Assembly: GCF_002269255.1 (NCBI RefSeq)
Contig: NZ_CP022823.1
Coordinates: 992,001 to 1,056,000, forward strand
Direction of reading: 5' to 3'
DNA length: 64,000 nucleotides
From: Klebsiella quasivariicola
GTDB taxonomy: Bacteria > Pseudomonadota > Gammaproteobacteria > Enterobacterales > Enterobacteriaceae
Below, piece by piece: positions 20,177 to 27,917 of the stretch. A program made the position numbers and the translations under genes. Within the stretch, counting starts at the first letter, position 1; the number at the start of each line of letters is the position of its first letter. The notes under the pieces are model-generated. The model was given only the letters and a program-made list of their open reading frames with translations. It did no database searches and had not been told where the DNA came from.

Positions 20177-21232
20177 ATGCAAAATTTAAACACGGTTCTG
20201 CGGGCGATCCCCGCACCGGACGTCGACGCCATGGCGCGGGCACAACACCATATCGACGGCTTACTCAAGCCCCCCGGCAGCCTCGGGCGTCTGGAGGCGC
20301 TGGCGGTGCAGCTGGCGGGAATGCCCGGCCTGGGCGGTCAGCCGCAGGTGGCGAAAAAAGCCCTGCTGGTGATGTGCGCCGACCATGGGGTGTGGGACGA
20401 AGGGGTGGCGATTTCGCCGAAAGCGGTCACCGCTATCCAGGCGGCAAATATGACCCGCGGCACCACTGGCGTCTGCGTGCTCGCAGCGCAGGCCGGAGCG
20501 AAAGTGCATGTAATTGATGTCGGTATCGATAGCGAACCGCTGCCCGGGGTGGTGAATATGCGGGTGGCGCGGGGCTGCGGCAATATTGCCCGCGGTCCGG
20601 CCATGACCCGCGAGCAGGGGCAGGAGCTGTTGCTGGAGGTGATGCGTTATACCCGCGTCCTGGCACAGGAAGGCGTCACGCTGTTTGGCGTCGGCGAGCT
20701 GGGGATGGCCAATACCACGCCGGCGGCGGCGATCGTCAGCGTCCTGACCGGCAGCGATGCGCAGGAGGTGGTCGGAATTGGCGCCAATCTGCCGTTGGCG
20801 AAGGTCGGCAACAAGGTTGAGGTGGTGCGGCGGGCTATCGCCGTCAATCAGCCCGACCCGAATGATGGCCTCGATGTGCTGAGCAAAGTCGGCGGTTTCG
20901 ATCTGCTGGGGATGGCGGGCGTGATGCTGGGAGCGGCGACCTGCGGGCTGCCGGTGGTGCTGGATGGCTTTCTTTCCTACGCCGCAGCGCTGGCGGCGTG
21001 CCAGATCGCGCCGGAGGTAAAACCGTATCTGATCCCGTCCCACTATTCGGCGGAGAAGGGGGCGCGTATCGCGCTGGCGCACCTGGGACTCGAACCGTAT
21101 CTCAATATGGGTATGCGACTGGGCGAAGGCAGCGGCGCGGCGCTGGCGATGCCGATCGTCGAGGCGGCCTGCGCGATGTACCATCGCATGGGCATGCTGG
21201 CGGCAAGTAATATTGAGTTACCGAAGGGATAA
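20177..21232 (+). CDS. cobT: Nicotinate-nucleotide-dimethylbenzimidazole phosphoribosyltransferase CobT
   Basis: Makes alpha-ribazole phosphate from dimethylbenzimidazole and nicotinate mononucleotide for the lower ligand of B12. It has 351 aa with the motifs [25 protein letters not shown], and [10 protein letters not shown], which holds the catalytic Glu. It follows cobU after 41 nt with CAGGGATT as the ribosome site, and is the last gene of the operon. A hairpin in the repeat that starts 3 nt after its stop may be the terminator. Confidence 0.95.
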   Translation: MQNLNTVLRAIPAPDVDAMARAQHHIDGLLKPPGSLGRLEALAVQLAGMPGLGGQPQVAKKALLVMCADHGVWDEGVAISPKAVTAIQAANMTRGTTGVCVLAAQAGAKVHVIDVGIDSEPLPGVVNMRVARGCGNIARGPAMTREQGQELLLEVMRYTRVLAQEGVTLFGVGELGMANTTPAAAIVSVLTGSDAQEVVGIGANLPLAKVGNKVEVVRRAIAVNQPDPNDGLDVLSKVGGFDLLGMAGVMLGAATCGLPVVLDGFLSYAAALAACQIAPEVKPYLIPSHYSAEKGARIALAHLGLEPYLNMGMRLGEGSGAALAMPIVEAACAMYHRMGMLAASNIELPKG

Positions 21233-21234
21233 GC

Positions 21235-21272
21235 CGGTGAGGGGGCGGCAATAGCCGTTCCCGTTTTCGGCA
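21235..21272 (+). repeat. 38-bp direct repeat, left copy (T6SS island boundary)
   Basis: This block matches 43645-43682 with two differences in 38 positions and the same orientation. It begins 3 nt after the cobT stop. Within it GGGGGCGGC and GCCGTTCCC can form a nine-pair stem (two G-T pairs) around AATA, followed by GTTTT, so it may double as the cobT terminator. The two copies enclose the whole T6SS cluster. Confidence 0.8.
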
Positions 21273-21396
21273 AAAAAGGAAAAAGCGTGGTTTTTCCTCC
21301 TTTGTGGTTATCAGCCGAAAATCAATAAATTGATTTTCCTTGTTACTTTTCTGGCGCAATCAGCAAGCTCAATCAAGGTGCGCGACCTGACATAAG

Positions 21397-21822
21397 TCAC
21401 GCGCGCTCCTGCTGTTTGAGATGACGCAGCACAATCCGGCCTTCCGCAGAAAATATACCATCAAAGCGTATCCAGCCGGTATCGGGAAGTTGGGCATGAA
21501 TAAGGTAATTAAGGTGACCCGGACGGGGCTGCGGCTGCAACTCCACACGCAACTGGCTCAGGCGGGGTTCATAGCGCAGTAACGTCTCTTCTATCTGGTG
21601 TATCAAACCATGAATACCCGCGGTCATTCCCTGATGAATCATGCTGAGATCCGGCAAACCATAATCCGGTAAATGCGCCAGCGTTCCTGCCCGGCAGTTG
21701 ATGATGCGCTGCATGTTGTCCATAACGGAAAGAATAAGCTGATCCCGCTCGCTGACCTGCTCCAGCGGCAGCTCACCACTGAAGCTGAAAGTCAGCATTT
21801 CAAATAAAGAAGATGCTGCCAT
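21397..21822 (-). CDS. tssE: T6SS baseplate protein TssE (gp25-like)
   Basis: Phage gp25-like baseplate wedge component of the type VI secretion machine. At 141 aa it is the usual length, with the family core RYEPRLSQLRVEL (the EPRL motif) at about residues 83-95 and a preceding gp25 fold. It is the last gene of the minus-strand cluster, 3 nt after tssJ, with a plain intergenic gap of about 125 nt before the left boundary repeat. Confidence 0.9.
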   Translation of the reverse strand: MAASSLFEMLTFSFSGELPLEQVSERDQLILSVMDNMQRIINCRAGTLAHLPDYGLPDLSMIHQGMTAGIHGLIHQIEETLLRYEPRLSQLRVELQPQPRPGHLNYLIHAQLPDTGWIRFDGIFSAEGRIVLRHLKQQERA

Positions 21823-21825
21823 CGG

Positions 21826-22359
21826 TTACTTATCCTGAAGGGGGAGCAGGCGGAGATCGCTTCTCATCAGCTCTATGGTGCGGGGCCTGTCAGCTTCCAG
21901 TTCATCCCTTTTGAGTACCAGTCGCCAACTGTTGCTTTGTTCATCGGGGTGATAAAACTGACCAACGATGGCGACAAACTGGGTCTCTTTATCCAGAGGG
22001 ACATTCAGGGAAACCGCACCCGCTGGCTTCATCCAGACGGTATGTTTGGCCAGTACATCTGATTTCAGCGTTTTTTCTTCCTGCATAAGCAGCGTGTCAT
22101 AGTTGGCCTCGTCAAAACGCTCACGTGTTTTCAGTTGCCAGACATGGATCATCGTGGAAAGCGGTGTGTCTTGTGCATCTGTATTCAGCGCGCTGCGCGA
22201 TACAAAATCGAGATGCAGCGTTTTGATCTGCTTGTAGAAAATCGCCGATGCTACTTCTTTAGTGCCGTCAGTCACTCTCTGGGTCAGACCGCAGCCGCTC
22301 AGCAGCGTCGCGGCGGCAAGTACGCTGACAGCATGTCGTTTATAGGGTGTAAGAAACAT
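21826..22359 (-). CDS. tssJ: T6SS outer-membrane lipoprotein TssJ
   Basis: Outer-membrane lipoprotein of the TssJLM trans-envelope complex. The ATG at 22359 gives 177 aa with a lipoprotein signal, lipobox LSGC and Cys23; GGAGAG lies eight nt upstream. An upstream in-frame start at 22455 would put 32 polar residues before the signal, so it was rejected. The mature part is beta-rich with the TssJ pattern LNVPLDKETQFVAIVGQF. It overlaps tssG by 20 nt. Confidence 0.9.
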   Translation of the reverse strand: MFLTPYKRHAVSVLAAATLLSGCGLTQRVTDGTKEVASAIFYKQIKTLHLDFVSRSALNTDAQDTPLSTMIHVWQLKTRERFDEANYDTLLMQEEKTLKSDVLAKHTVWMKPAGAVSLNVPLDKETQFVAIVGQFYHPDEQSNSWRLVLKRDELEADRPRTIELMRSDLRLLPLQDK

Positions 22360-23431
22360 GAGTAACACTCTCCCTGTTGCGGGTGGATGATGTGGGCATG
22401 AGTCCCTGATAACGCCCGAGACTGACCGTGACCGTACCGGCGACTGGGGCAGCAAAAGATGCCCGCAGCACGCCCGTTCGGCTTACCTGAACGCGCTGTT
22501 TTCCCAACTGTGCCGGAGGCAGCAGACTGACGGGCAAGGTCAGTTGCAGGCGGGCCTGGTAGCGCCAGCCCAGATAGACACGCAACAGCACCAGCAGGTC
22601 GGTATGTAGTTGCCCGCCCGGCAGCCAGCCGCGTGCCTCTCCGTCGTCTTCGGTATATAGCTTCAGCAGTAACTGGCTGTTAACGTCAGTGCCGGTGTTG
22701 CCCAGCAGTGCCCGAGTTTTCAGGCAAATACGCGATCTTTTTGATAAACCCGCAGGTTCAGGCAGGACAATCTGTTGTGGATCGTGCGGGATAACTGTCG
22801 CTTTCGTCTGGGGGGCCAGTAATCTGACCAGCGCCGTTATGCCTTCTGCTGTACGCGTCGGCAGACGCATCACGCTGAGTAATGCCAGAAAACGCGAGAC
22901 CGGCGTGGCGATATGATTTTCGCTGCCGGGAATGCCCAAACCAATCAACCCCAGCAGGCAGCGGGAAATATTATCCACGGCTCCCGGTTCAAACGACGTA
23001 GGGTAATTATATTTGCGCCAGATACGATAGTACTGAGTGATAAAGCGATGGTTAAAAATGTCCAGAAACGCCATCATCGCTTCATGGCCGTCCCGGCGCT
23101 GCGCGATGTAGTCGAGATAGGCTGTCGGCAGCGGTGAATCCACACCGTACAGCCCCAGAAACATGGTGCGCACCGTGGGTGGCGCGTCAGGATGATCCAA
23201 ATCCTGTTCGACGCTTTTTAGTTCGCTTACCGGGAACCCCATCCCCGGATGTGGACGAAAACGGACGGGATCGTCTGCCGGATTGGTTGTGCTCCCCAGC
23301 AGTGGCGTCTGTGGTTGGCTTTGTTCAAGAAGCTGGCAGAAACGGTAAAAGTTAATTCGGTTAATGTCCGGAGCAAGCCTTTCCGTCAGCCCGGTACGCG
23401 CTGGCTGTGGTGTTCTGTCCATTGCAAACAT
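22340..23431 (-). CDS. tssG: T6SS baseplate protein TssG
   Basis: Baseplate wedge protein (VasB/ImpH family) that pairs with TssF. It has 363 aa with the family pattern INFYRFCQLLEQ near the start and RFRPHPGMGFPVSEL at about 52-66. The frame opens inside the end of tssF (46-nt overlap); Met4 is an alternative start. It overlaps tssJ at its 3' end, so tssF-tssG-tssJ-tssE read as one translationally coupled unit. Confidence 0.9.
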   Translation of the reverse strand: MFAMDRTPQPARTGLTERLAPDINRINFYRFCQLLEQSQPQTPLLGSTTNPADDPVRFRPHPGMGFPVSELKSVEQDLDHPDAPPTVRTMFLGLYGVDSPLPTAYLDYIAQRRDGHEAMMAFLDIFNHRFITQYYRIWRKYNYPTSFEPGAVDNISRCLLGLIGLGIPGSENHIATPVSRFLALLSVMRLPTRTAEGITALVRLLAPQTKATVIPHDPQQIVLPEPAGLSKRSRICLKTRALLGNTGTDVNSQLLLKLYTEDDGEARGWLPGGQLHTDLLVLLRVYLGWRYQARLQLTLPVSLLPPAQLGKQRVQVSRTGVLRASFAAPVAGTVTVSLGRYQGLMPTSSTRNRESVTHVSYTL

Positions 23432-25146
23432 TTTCCTGTAGGTTGCAGAATCAGCGTCAACTGAGTAAATAAGTGGATGTCGGCATACAGGGCGAAAAAG
23501 CGGTGCAGCAGTTCGCCAAACAGGGTGATATCGCCTTCGCCGGCGAAACCGTTGCTGTCCAGCGTGACCTGAATATCCACGCCGCGCAGTAGAAAACCTT
23601 TTTCAAAACGCTGAATCAGGTGATGCTGAACGTCAACGATTGCCTCCAGACGGCGTCGGTTCATTTCGCTTTCCGTCCAGTCGTACAGCGCCAGCGTGCC
23701 GCGCAAGATTTCGGCGTTGTCCATCATTGACAGGAAGTTGGAGCCTAAGTGGCTGAGAACCCGCCAGTGGAAACGGTCACGCGCCGGGGGATAACAGGGC
23801 TGCGTCGGCGCGCACAGGTTGCGCACCCGCAGTGTATGCTGCGTGGCGTAGACGGGGGTGTCCAGCACCGTGCTCTGCAGCGCTTTACGCGGAAGCTGAC
23901 CGTTGGTGCCGGTCAGACTCAGGGACAGGGTTTCGTCTTCCAGCAGGCGGTCGATATCGAATGCGTCGCCCCCAAGGATCAGCCAGGTATCATGCAAACC
24001 GGAAGGGCCGCGTTTTACCCGCGTATGGTAATAACGTTCCGGCGAATCATGACGCAACATCCCGCCCCGGTGGCGAAAACTGGAAAAGGGCACATATGCC
24101 TGACTGCCGGTGTGTCGCGAAGAAATAATATTATCAACGGAGTAAATTTCCGTATGCCCGTCCTGAATACGCATGGGGCGCAGCAAGTATTCATTTTCCA
24201 GCGGAGAAAGATGCAGTGGATCGGCTTCCAGGGGGAACAGGTTGATCACCGGTACGCAGTGCAGGCGGATATTTTCGGTGCTGAACGGCAGATCGTGAGA
24301 CCAGCTTTCCGCGAGCACCACGTCAATTTCGAATCCACTCATTCCTGCCGGCCAGACCACATTCTCCAGCCCGTTGAGGGCGACAAACATAAACTTCTCG
24401 CGGAAGGTGAAATACTCCAGTAGTAGTTGGTAGCCGCTGAAGGCCGATTCGCCTTTTGGCCAGAGCGGATCGTCCTTACCGAACCCCATCGGGGAAAAAT
24501 AACCGTCCAGTGTCCGACGTTCCTCCCCCGGCAGGCGAAACCAGATTTGCTGCACCCCCAGCGTCAGCGCCCGGTGTAATGCACAAGCCAGCGGACTGTC
24601 CGCATTGAGATAGAGCGGCAGTCTCGATAAATCAATCTGTGACCCGTCGCCAGCCAGCGGGCTGCACTCAAAGCGCAGACGGATAACCGAGCGTCCATCC
24701 TGTTCGTACTGTAACGACACCTCTGGTAAAGCCAGCGGAAGCAGGGTGATATCCCGCGTGGCGCTGTAGCAGCAACGTGCCCGGTGTTCGCCGACGGGCC
24801 TCGAGAGCACCTGAAAATCCCTCAGTGTTTCGCTCTGCTTCATTTGCCGATGATCGGTTAACAGTTCCACCACCGACAGCGACGGGATTGTACGCAGATA
24901 ATGAGGCCACAGGAGGCTCACCAGCCCCTCAGTCAGTTCAGGTAGATCGTCATCCAGTTTTTCCCGCAGGCGGCCCATCAGGAAGGCGAAACCTTCGAAG
25001 AGACGTTCGACATAAGGGTCGCGCGCGCCGGGCTTATCGAGATTGAGCATAGCGGCGCGATCAGGATACGCTTGCGCAAACTCTTTACCCGCTTCACGCA
25101 GGTAGCGCATTTCGGCTTCGTAATAGCGTTGGGTCAGGTCGTCCAT
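23386..25146 (-). CDS. tssF: T6SS baseplate protein TssF
   Basis: Main baseplate wedge protein (VasA/ImpG family). At 586 aa it is complete, with the diagnostic start DDLTQRYYEAEMRYLREAGK, then FAQAYPDRAAMLNLD and DPYVERLFEGFAFL. It heads the tssFGJE block and is preceded by an AT-rich gap of 144 nt that may contain a separate promoter. A 224-aa open frame on the other strand is a shadow. Confidence 0.93.
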   Translation of the reverse strand: MDDLTQRYYEAEMRYLREAGKEFAQAYPDRAAMLNLDKPGARDPYVERLFEGFAFLMGRLREKLDDDLPELTEGLVSLLWPHYLRTIPSLSVVELLTDHRQMKQSETLRDFQVLSRPVGEHRARCCYSATRDITLLPLALPEVSLQYEQDGRSVIRLRFECSPLAGDGSQIDLSRLPLYLNADSPLACALHRALTLGVQQIWFRLPGEERRTLDGYFSPMGFGKDDPLWPKGESAFSGYQLLLEYFTFREKFMFVALNGLENVVWPAGMSGFEIDVVLAESWSHDLPFSTENIRLHCVPVINLFPLEADPLHLSPLENEYLLRPMRIQDGHTEIYSVDNIISSRHTGSQAYVPFSSFRHRGGMLRHDSPERYYHTRVKRGPSGLHDTWLILGGDAFDIDRLLEDETLSLSLTGTNGQLPRKALQSTVLDTPVYATQHTLRVRNLCAPTQPCYPPARDRFHWRVLSHLGSNFLSMMDNAEILRGTLALYDWTESEMNRRRLEAIVDVQHHLIQRFEKGFLLRGVDIQVTLDSNGFAGEGDITLFGELLHRFFALYADIHLFTQLTLILQPTGKCLQWTEHHSQRVPG

Positions 25147-25290
25147 AAGCAGGAGTTATTCTCCTTTCATTAAAAGTAAATATAGTGCAAGTCTTCAGAT
25201 GTAAAACAGATGTTGATATTATTTTACGAAAAATATATCGCGAGCAATTATCAATATATAATAATTAAATCATGTTTTTTACGGTTGCGT

Positions 25291-25923
25291 TTATTTAATT
25301 TTTTCCTTATTCAGATACTTTCTGTATGAATATGAGGCGGGAAATCTTTCATGCCAGTATCCGGCTTTTTTCACCGAACCCTCGAATACCCAATAATGAT
25401 ATTTATTCCCCGAATACTCCCTACGGATCGGCACCTCATACCTCTTATTATTGTAGATAAAATAGATAAGAAAGAAATCAATAGTTGGCGTTAAGGTCTC
25501 TTTGTCAAACTGGGTTTCGAGATATTCAGAGGATAGCTTATCTTTCATTAGTTCCCGAAACTCTTGATTATCCAGATCAGATAATACAGATAACTCTGAA
25601 AATCTTTTTTCTGAACCATTAATACCTTTCTTCAGATAAAATATTATCTGATCGCTGTTAAGATCACCAATTGGAACATAGCGGGTATTTATCACATAAA
25701 AATCATTGATTTTTATATACTGTGGAGTACTTAACCATTCACTGGCATCAAACCACTTCTTTTTCGACGGCCACTCCGGATCGTTTTCACTCTCCGGTGT
25801 CACATGCACCGCCATTCTGTATTGCTGTTGATACATAACATATCCTCCACCACATAAGGCTGTCAGCAAAAGAACAACCAGAAAGTAATATCCCTTCATT
25901 TTTAAAGAGTTCACAATGTCCAC
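25291..25923 (-). CDS. Putative immunity protein for the PAAR effector (single TM anchor)
   Basis: Unrecognised 210-aa protein. Residues about 9-30 form one membrane segment (GYYFLVVLLLTALCGGGYVM), so the rest should sit in the periplasm; the mature part is rich in Lys, Tyr and Asp. It starts within the last codons of the PAAR effector gene (13-nt overlap). An overlapping, membrane-anchored, family-less partner right after an effector is the usual form of a T6SS immunity protein, but this is inference. The gene is clearly more AT-rich than tssF, a sign of separate acquisition with its effector. Confidence 0.6.
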   Translation of the reverse strand: MDIVNSLKMKGYYFLVVLLLTALCGGGYVMYQQQYRMAVHVTPESENDPEWPSKKKWFDASEWLSTPQYIKINDFYVINTRYVPIGDLNSDQIIFYLKKGINGSEKRFSELSVLSDLDNQEFRELMKDKLSSEYLETQFDKETLTPTIDFFLIYFIYNNKRYEVPIRREYSGNKYHYWVFEGSVKKAGYWHERFPASYSYRKYLNKEKIK

Positions 25924-27452
25924 TCTCCGGGTTGATAGGTCTGTAATCCTTCTTTCAGCCCCTCTGGGCTATCCCCGGTTCCCGGCATACGCCACGCACC
26001 ATTTGGCGCAATTGGACCAGCACCGCGTTTAGCGTTAGCATCTCTCGCTGTGACATCATCATAGCGTTTTGACATCTCATCATAATTTTCGGGTTTCTGG
26101 GGCGGCGTAATATCGACATCACTATTCGCCTTTTTCTTATTATATCCACTCAGGCTTTCCTCGTATTCTTCAATAACATCTTCATAATTTTCTGCTGCAC
26201 GTATTTCTTTTTTCGTTCCGTAAATCGATGAATAATCCGACCGCATTTCAAACGCTCTGACACTCACGTCCCAGCAATCCGCCATCTTTTGTGCCGGACT
26301 GTTTTCCTGTCCGGCATCCATTCCGGTCAGGTCTTTTCCATCAACAGAAATACCGGCCCGGCAGGCATAGGTTGTGACAACGGCATCATAATCAAAGACA
26401 GCCTCCTGAACGTCAACGACATCTCTGGATTTAAACTCACCGGTCTTTTCCTTTCCTTTATTTTCATGATGATAATGGAATGATGCAGTGTCGATAATTC
26501 CGTGACACAGAATAACCATCTCCTTAATTACTCTGTTCTTGTCTTTTCTGCTGTTCAGGAATTTAATAAATTCAGCCTTGTCTTTCACATAAACCACGCG
26601 ACCACTTAATGCTTCAACATATTCATTAATTAATTCAATGTCTTTCTCCACATATCCCTGCTGAAACATCAGGAAAATACGCTGTATAGAATAATTATCT
26701 TTATTCACTTCAGGAAAAAGCCGTAGCTGTCTCAATCCGCAGTTTACAAAACGATACTGATTCCCCATAGAATCTTTAAATTTCGTTCTTGCGGCCACCA
26801 CCACAATATAATCCCGGCCAGTAATCCACTGAACATTTTCAACCGGCTCCTGCTCAGCTGTCATCAGTTCAATTTTTCTTTCATTTATCTCCTTTAATGA
26901 ACCGAAGTTGCCGCCTCTTTTTTCCCAAGAATACGCCAGCTTACCAACTAACACCGTAACCTTCTCCGGCGCATCCGTATAAATTCGCTCCGTTTCCCCG
27001 TTCGGATTCGTTTTCCCTTTTCTGAAGGTACTATCACTCAGAATGAATACATAAGGGATACCCTCTAAACCAACGTCATCCTCTTTCGTTAAAAGTTTTA
27101 TCTGATGGCTGTATTTTTTATTCTGCGGCTTTGTACTTGCTGCGGTAAGATTATTCGTCTTGCCTGATGTGGTATGGTTTTCCGTGCCACCACATTCATC
27201 AAACAAATCCGAAGTGGCAATCACCTGATTGTTCGCGCATTTACACGCCACACGGTCGCCGTTACCGACAAAGAGCGAATCCTCAGACCACCCACGCGCC
27301 GTGCCGACAATCCCGAACATCCCTTTGCACTTGTTACACCACGCCCTGTCGCCATTCAGCGCCAGTTTTTTGCCGTCTATGATCGATGACGTAGCGCTTG
27401 CCACATAGCCGTATGTCGTTTTATCTCCCAGTCTTGCCAGCCTTCGCGCCAT
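25911..27452 (-). CDS. PAAR-domain T6SS effector with predicted caspase-like (clan CD) domain
   Basis: 513 aa. Residues 1-85 form a PAAR spike-tip domain of the cysteine-containing type (ARLGDKTTYGYV..., WCNKCKG at 38-44, CKC at 70-72). It should cap the VgrG trimer and carry the C-terminal cargo out. Residues about 115-250 are unassigned. Residues about 255-430 contain a hydrophobic strand ending in His317-Gly318 (EMVILCHGII) and a second ending in Cys364 (AVVTTYACRAGIS). This layout resembles the His-Gly / Ala-Cys dyad of clan CD peptidases, and ACRAG recalls QACRG of caspases. Peptidase activity is inference; no close family was recognised. The DNA is AT-rich compared with the tss genes. 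The 210-aa protein that follows is the likely immunity partner. Confidence 0.75.
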   Translation of the reverse strand: MARRLARLGDKTTYGYVASATSSIIDGKKLALNGDRAWCNKCKGMFGIVGTARGWSEDSLFVGNGDRVACKCANNQVIATSDLFDECGGTENHTTSGKTNNLTAASTKPQNKKYSHQIKLLTKEDDVGLEGIPYVFILSDSTFRKGKTNPNGETERIYTDAPEKVTVLVGKLAYSWEKRGGNFGSLKEINERKIELMTAEQEPVENVQWITGRDYIVVVAARTKFKDSMGNQYRFVNCGLRQLRLFPEVNKDNYSIQRIFLMFQQGYVEKDIELINEYVEALSGRVVYVKDKAEFIKFLNSRKDKNRVIKEMVILCHGIIDTASFHYHHENKGKEKTGEFKSRDVVDVQEAVFDYDAVVTTYACRAGISVDGKDLTGMDAGQENSPAQKMADCWDVSVRAFEMRSDYSSIYGTKKEIRAAENYEDVIEEYEESLSGYNKKKANSDVDITPPQKPENYDEMSKRYDDVTARDANAKRGAGPIAPNGAWRMPGTGDSPEGLKEGLQTYQPGEWTL

Positions 27453-27524
27453 AACTCCTTCCCTCTTAGTCCCCCTATGCCCTTGATCACAGACAGCAGG
27501 TATTAGTCCTTCTGATAAACGCCA

Positions 27525-27917
27525 TCAGTCCTTATGCTGCGTGTCGCGCAGTACCGCCGCCCGTGCCGGATCCATTACCACCAGCGTTCCCAGCAGGTTT
27601 CCCATTTTCCGGGCAAGCGCCGCTTTGTCCGCGTGGCGGTGCGCCCGCAGGCGCAACAGCTTCAGTTGCCGCGTTTTTACCTCAAACAGCAGTTCCGATT
27701 CCCACTGCGTCAGCGTCAGCCCCTGCGCGGTGGATTTGTTCATTTCGTCGCGCATCAGCAAAAAAACGTCGTGATAGCAGGGGTCTTCACCCACCGGCGA
27801 ATCCTCCGTCACCGGCAGCAGCCAGCTCTGCCACAGTGCAGCCTGCTCCTGTGCGACGGTCGTCGCATCCCGGTCAGAGAAACAATTCCGGGTTAACTGT
27901 TGCAGTAACTCACTCAT
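27525..27917 (-). CDS. Short TssA-like (ImpA N-terminal-like) protein
   Basis: 130 aa from the ATG at 27917 (MSELLQQLTRN); a TTG/ATG start ten residues earlier is possible. The segment WLLPVTEDSPVGEDPCYHD (about residues 32-50) resembles the opening of the ImpA_N domain found in TssA proteins, where PxGxD-x-Y is conserved. The later helix-rich part ends at residue 130, so the long C-terminal part of a real TssA is missing. It overlaps the 3' end of tssM by 8 nt. It could be a truncated TssA or a small dedicated adaptor. Domain identity is by eye and moderate. Confidence 0.55.
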   Translation of the reverse strand: MSELLQQLTRNCFSDRDATTVAQEQAALWQSWLLPVTEDSPVGEDPCYHDVFLLMRDEMNKSTAQGLTLTQWESELLFEVKTRQLKLLRLRAHRHADKAALARKMGNLLGTLVVMDPARAAVLRDTQHKD

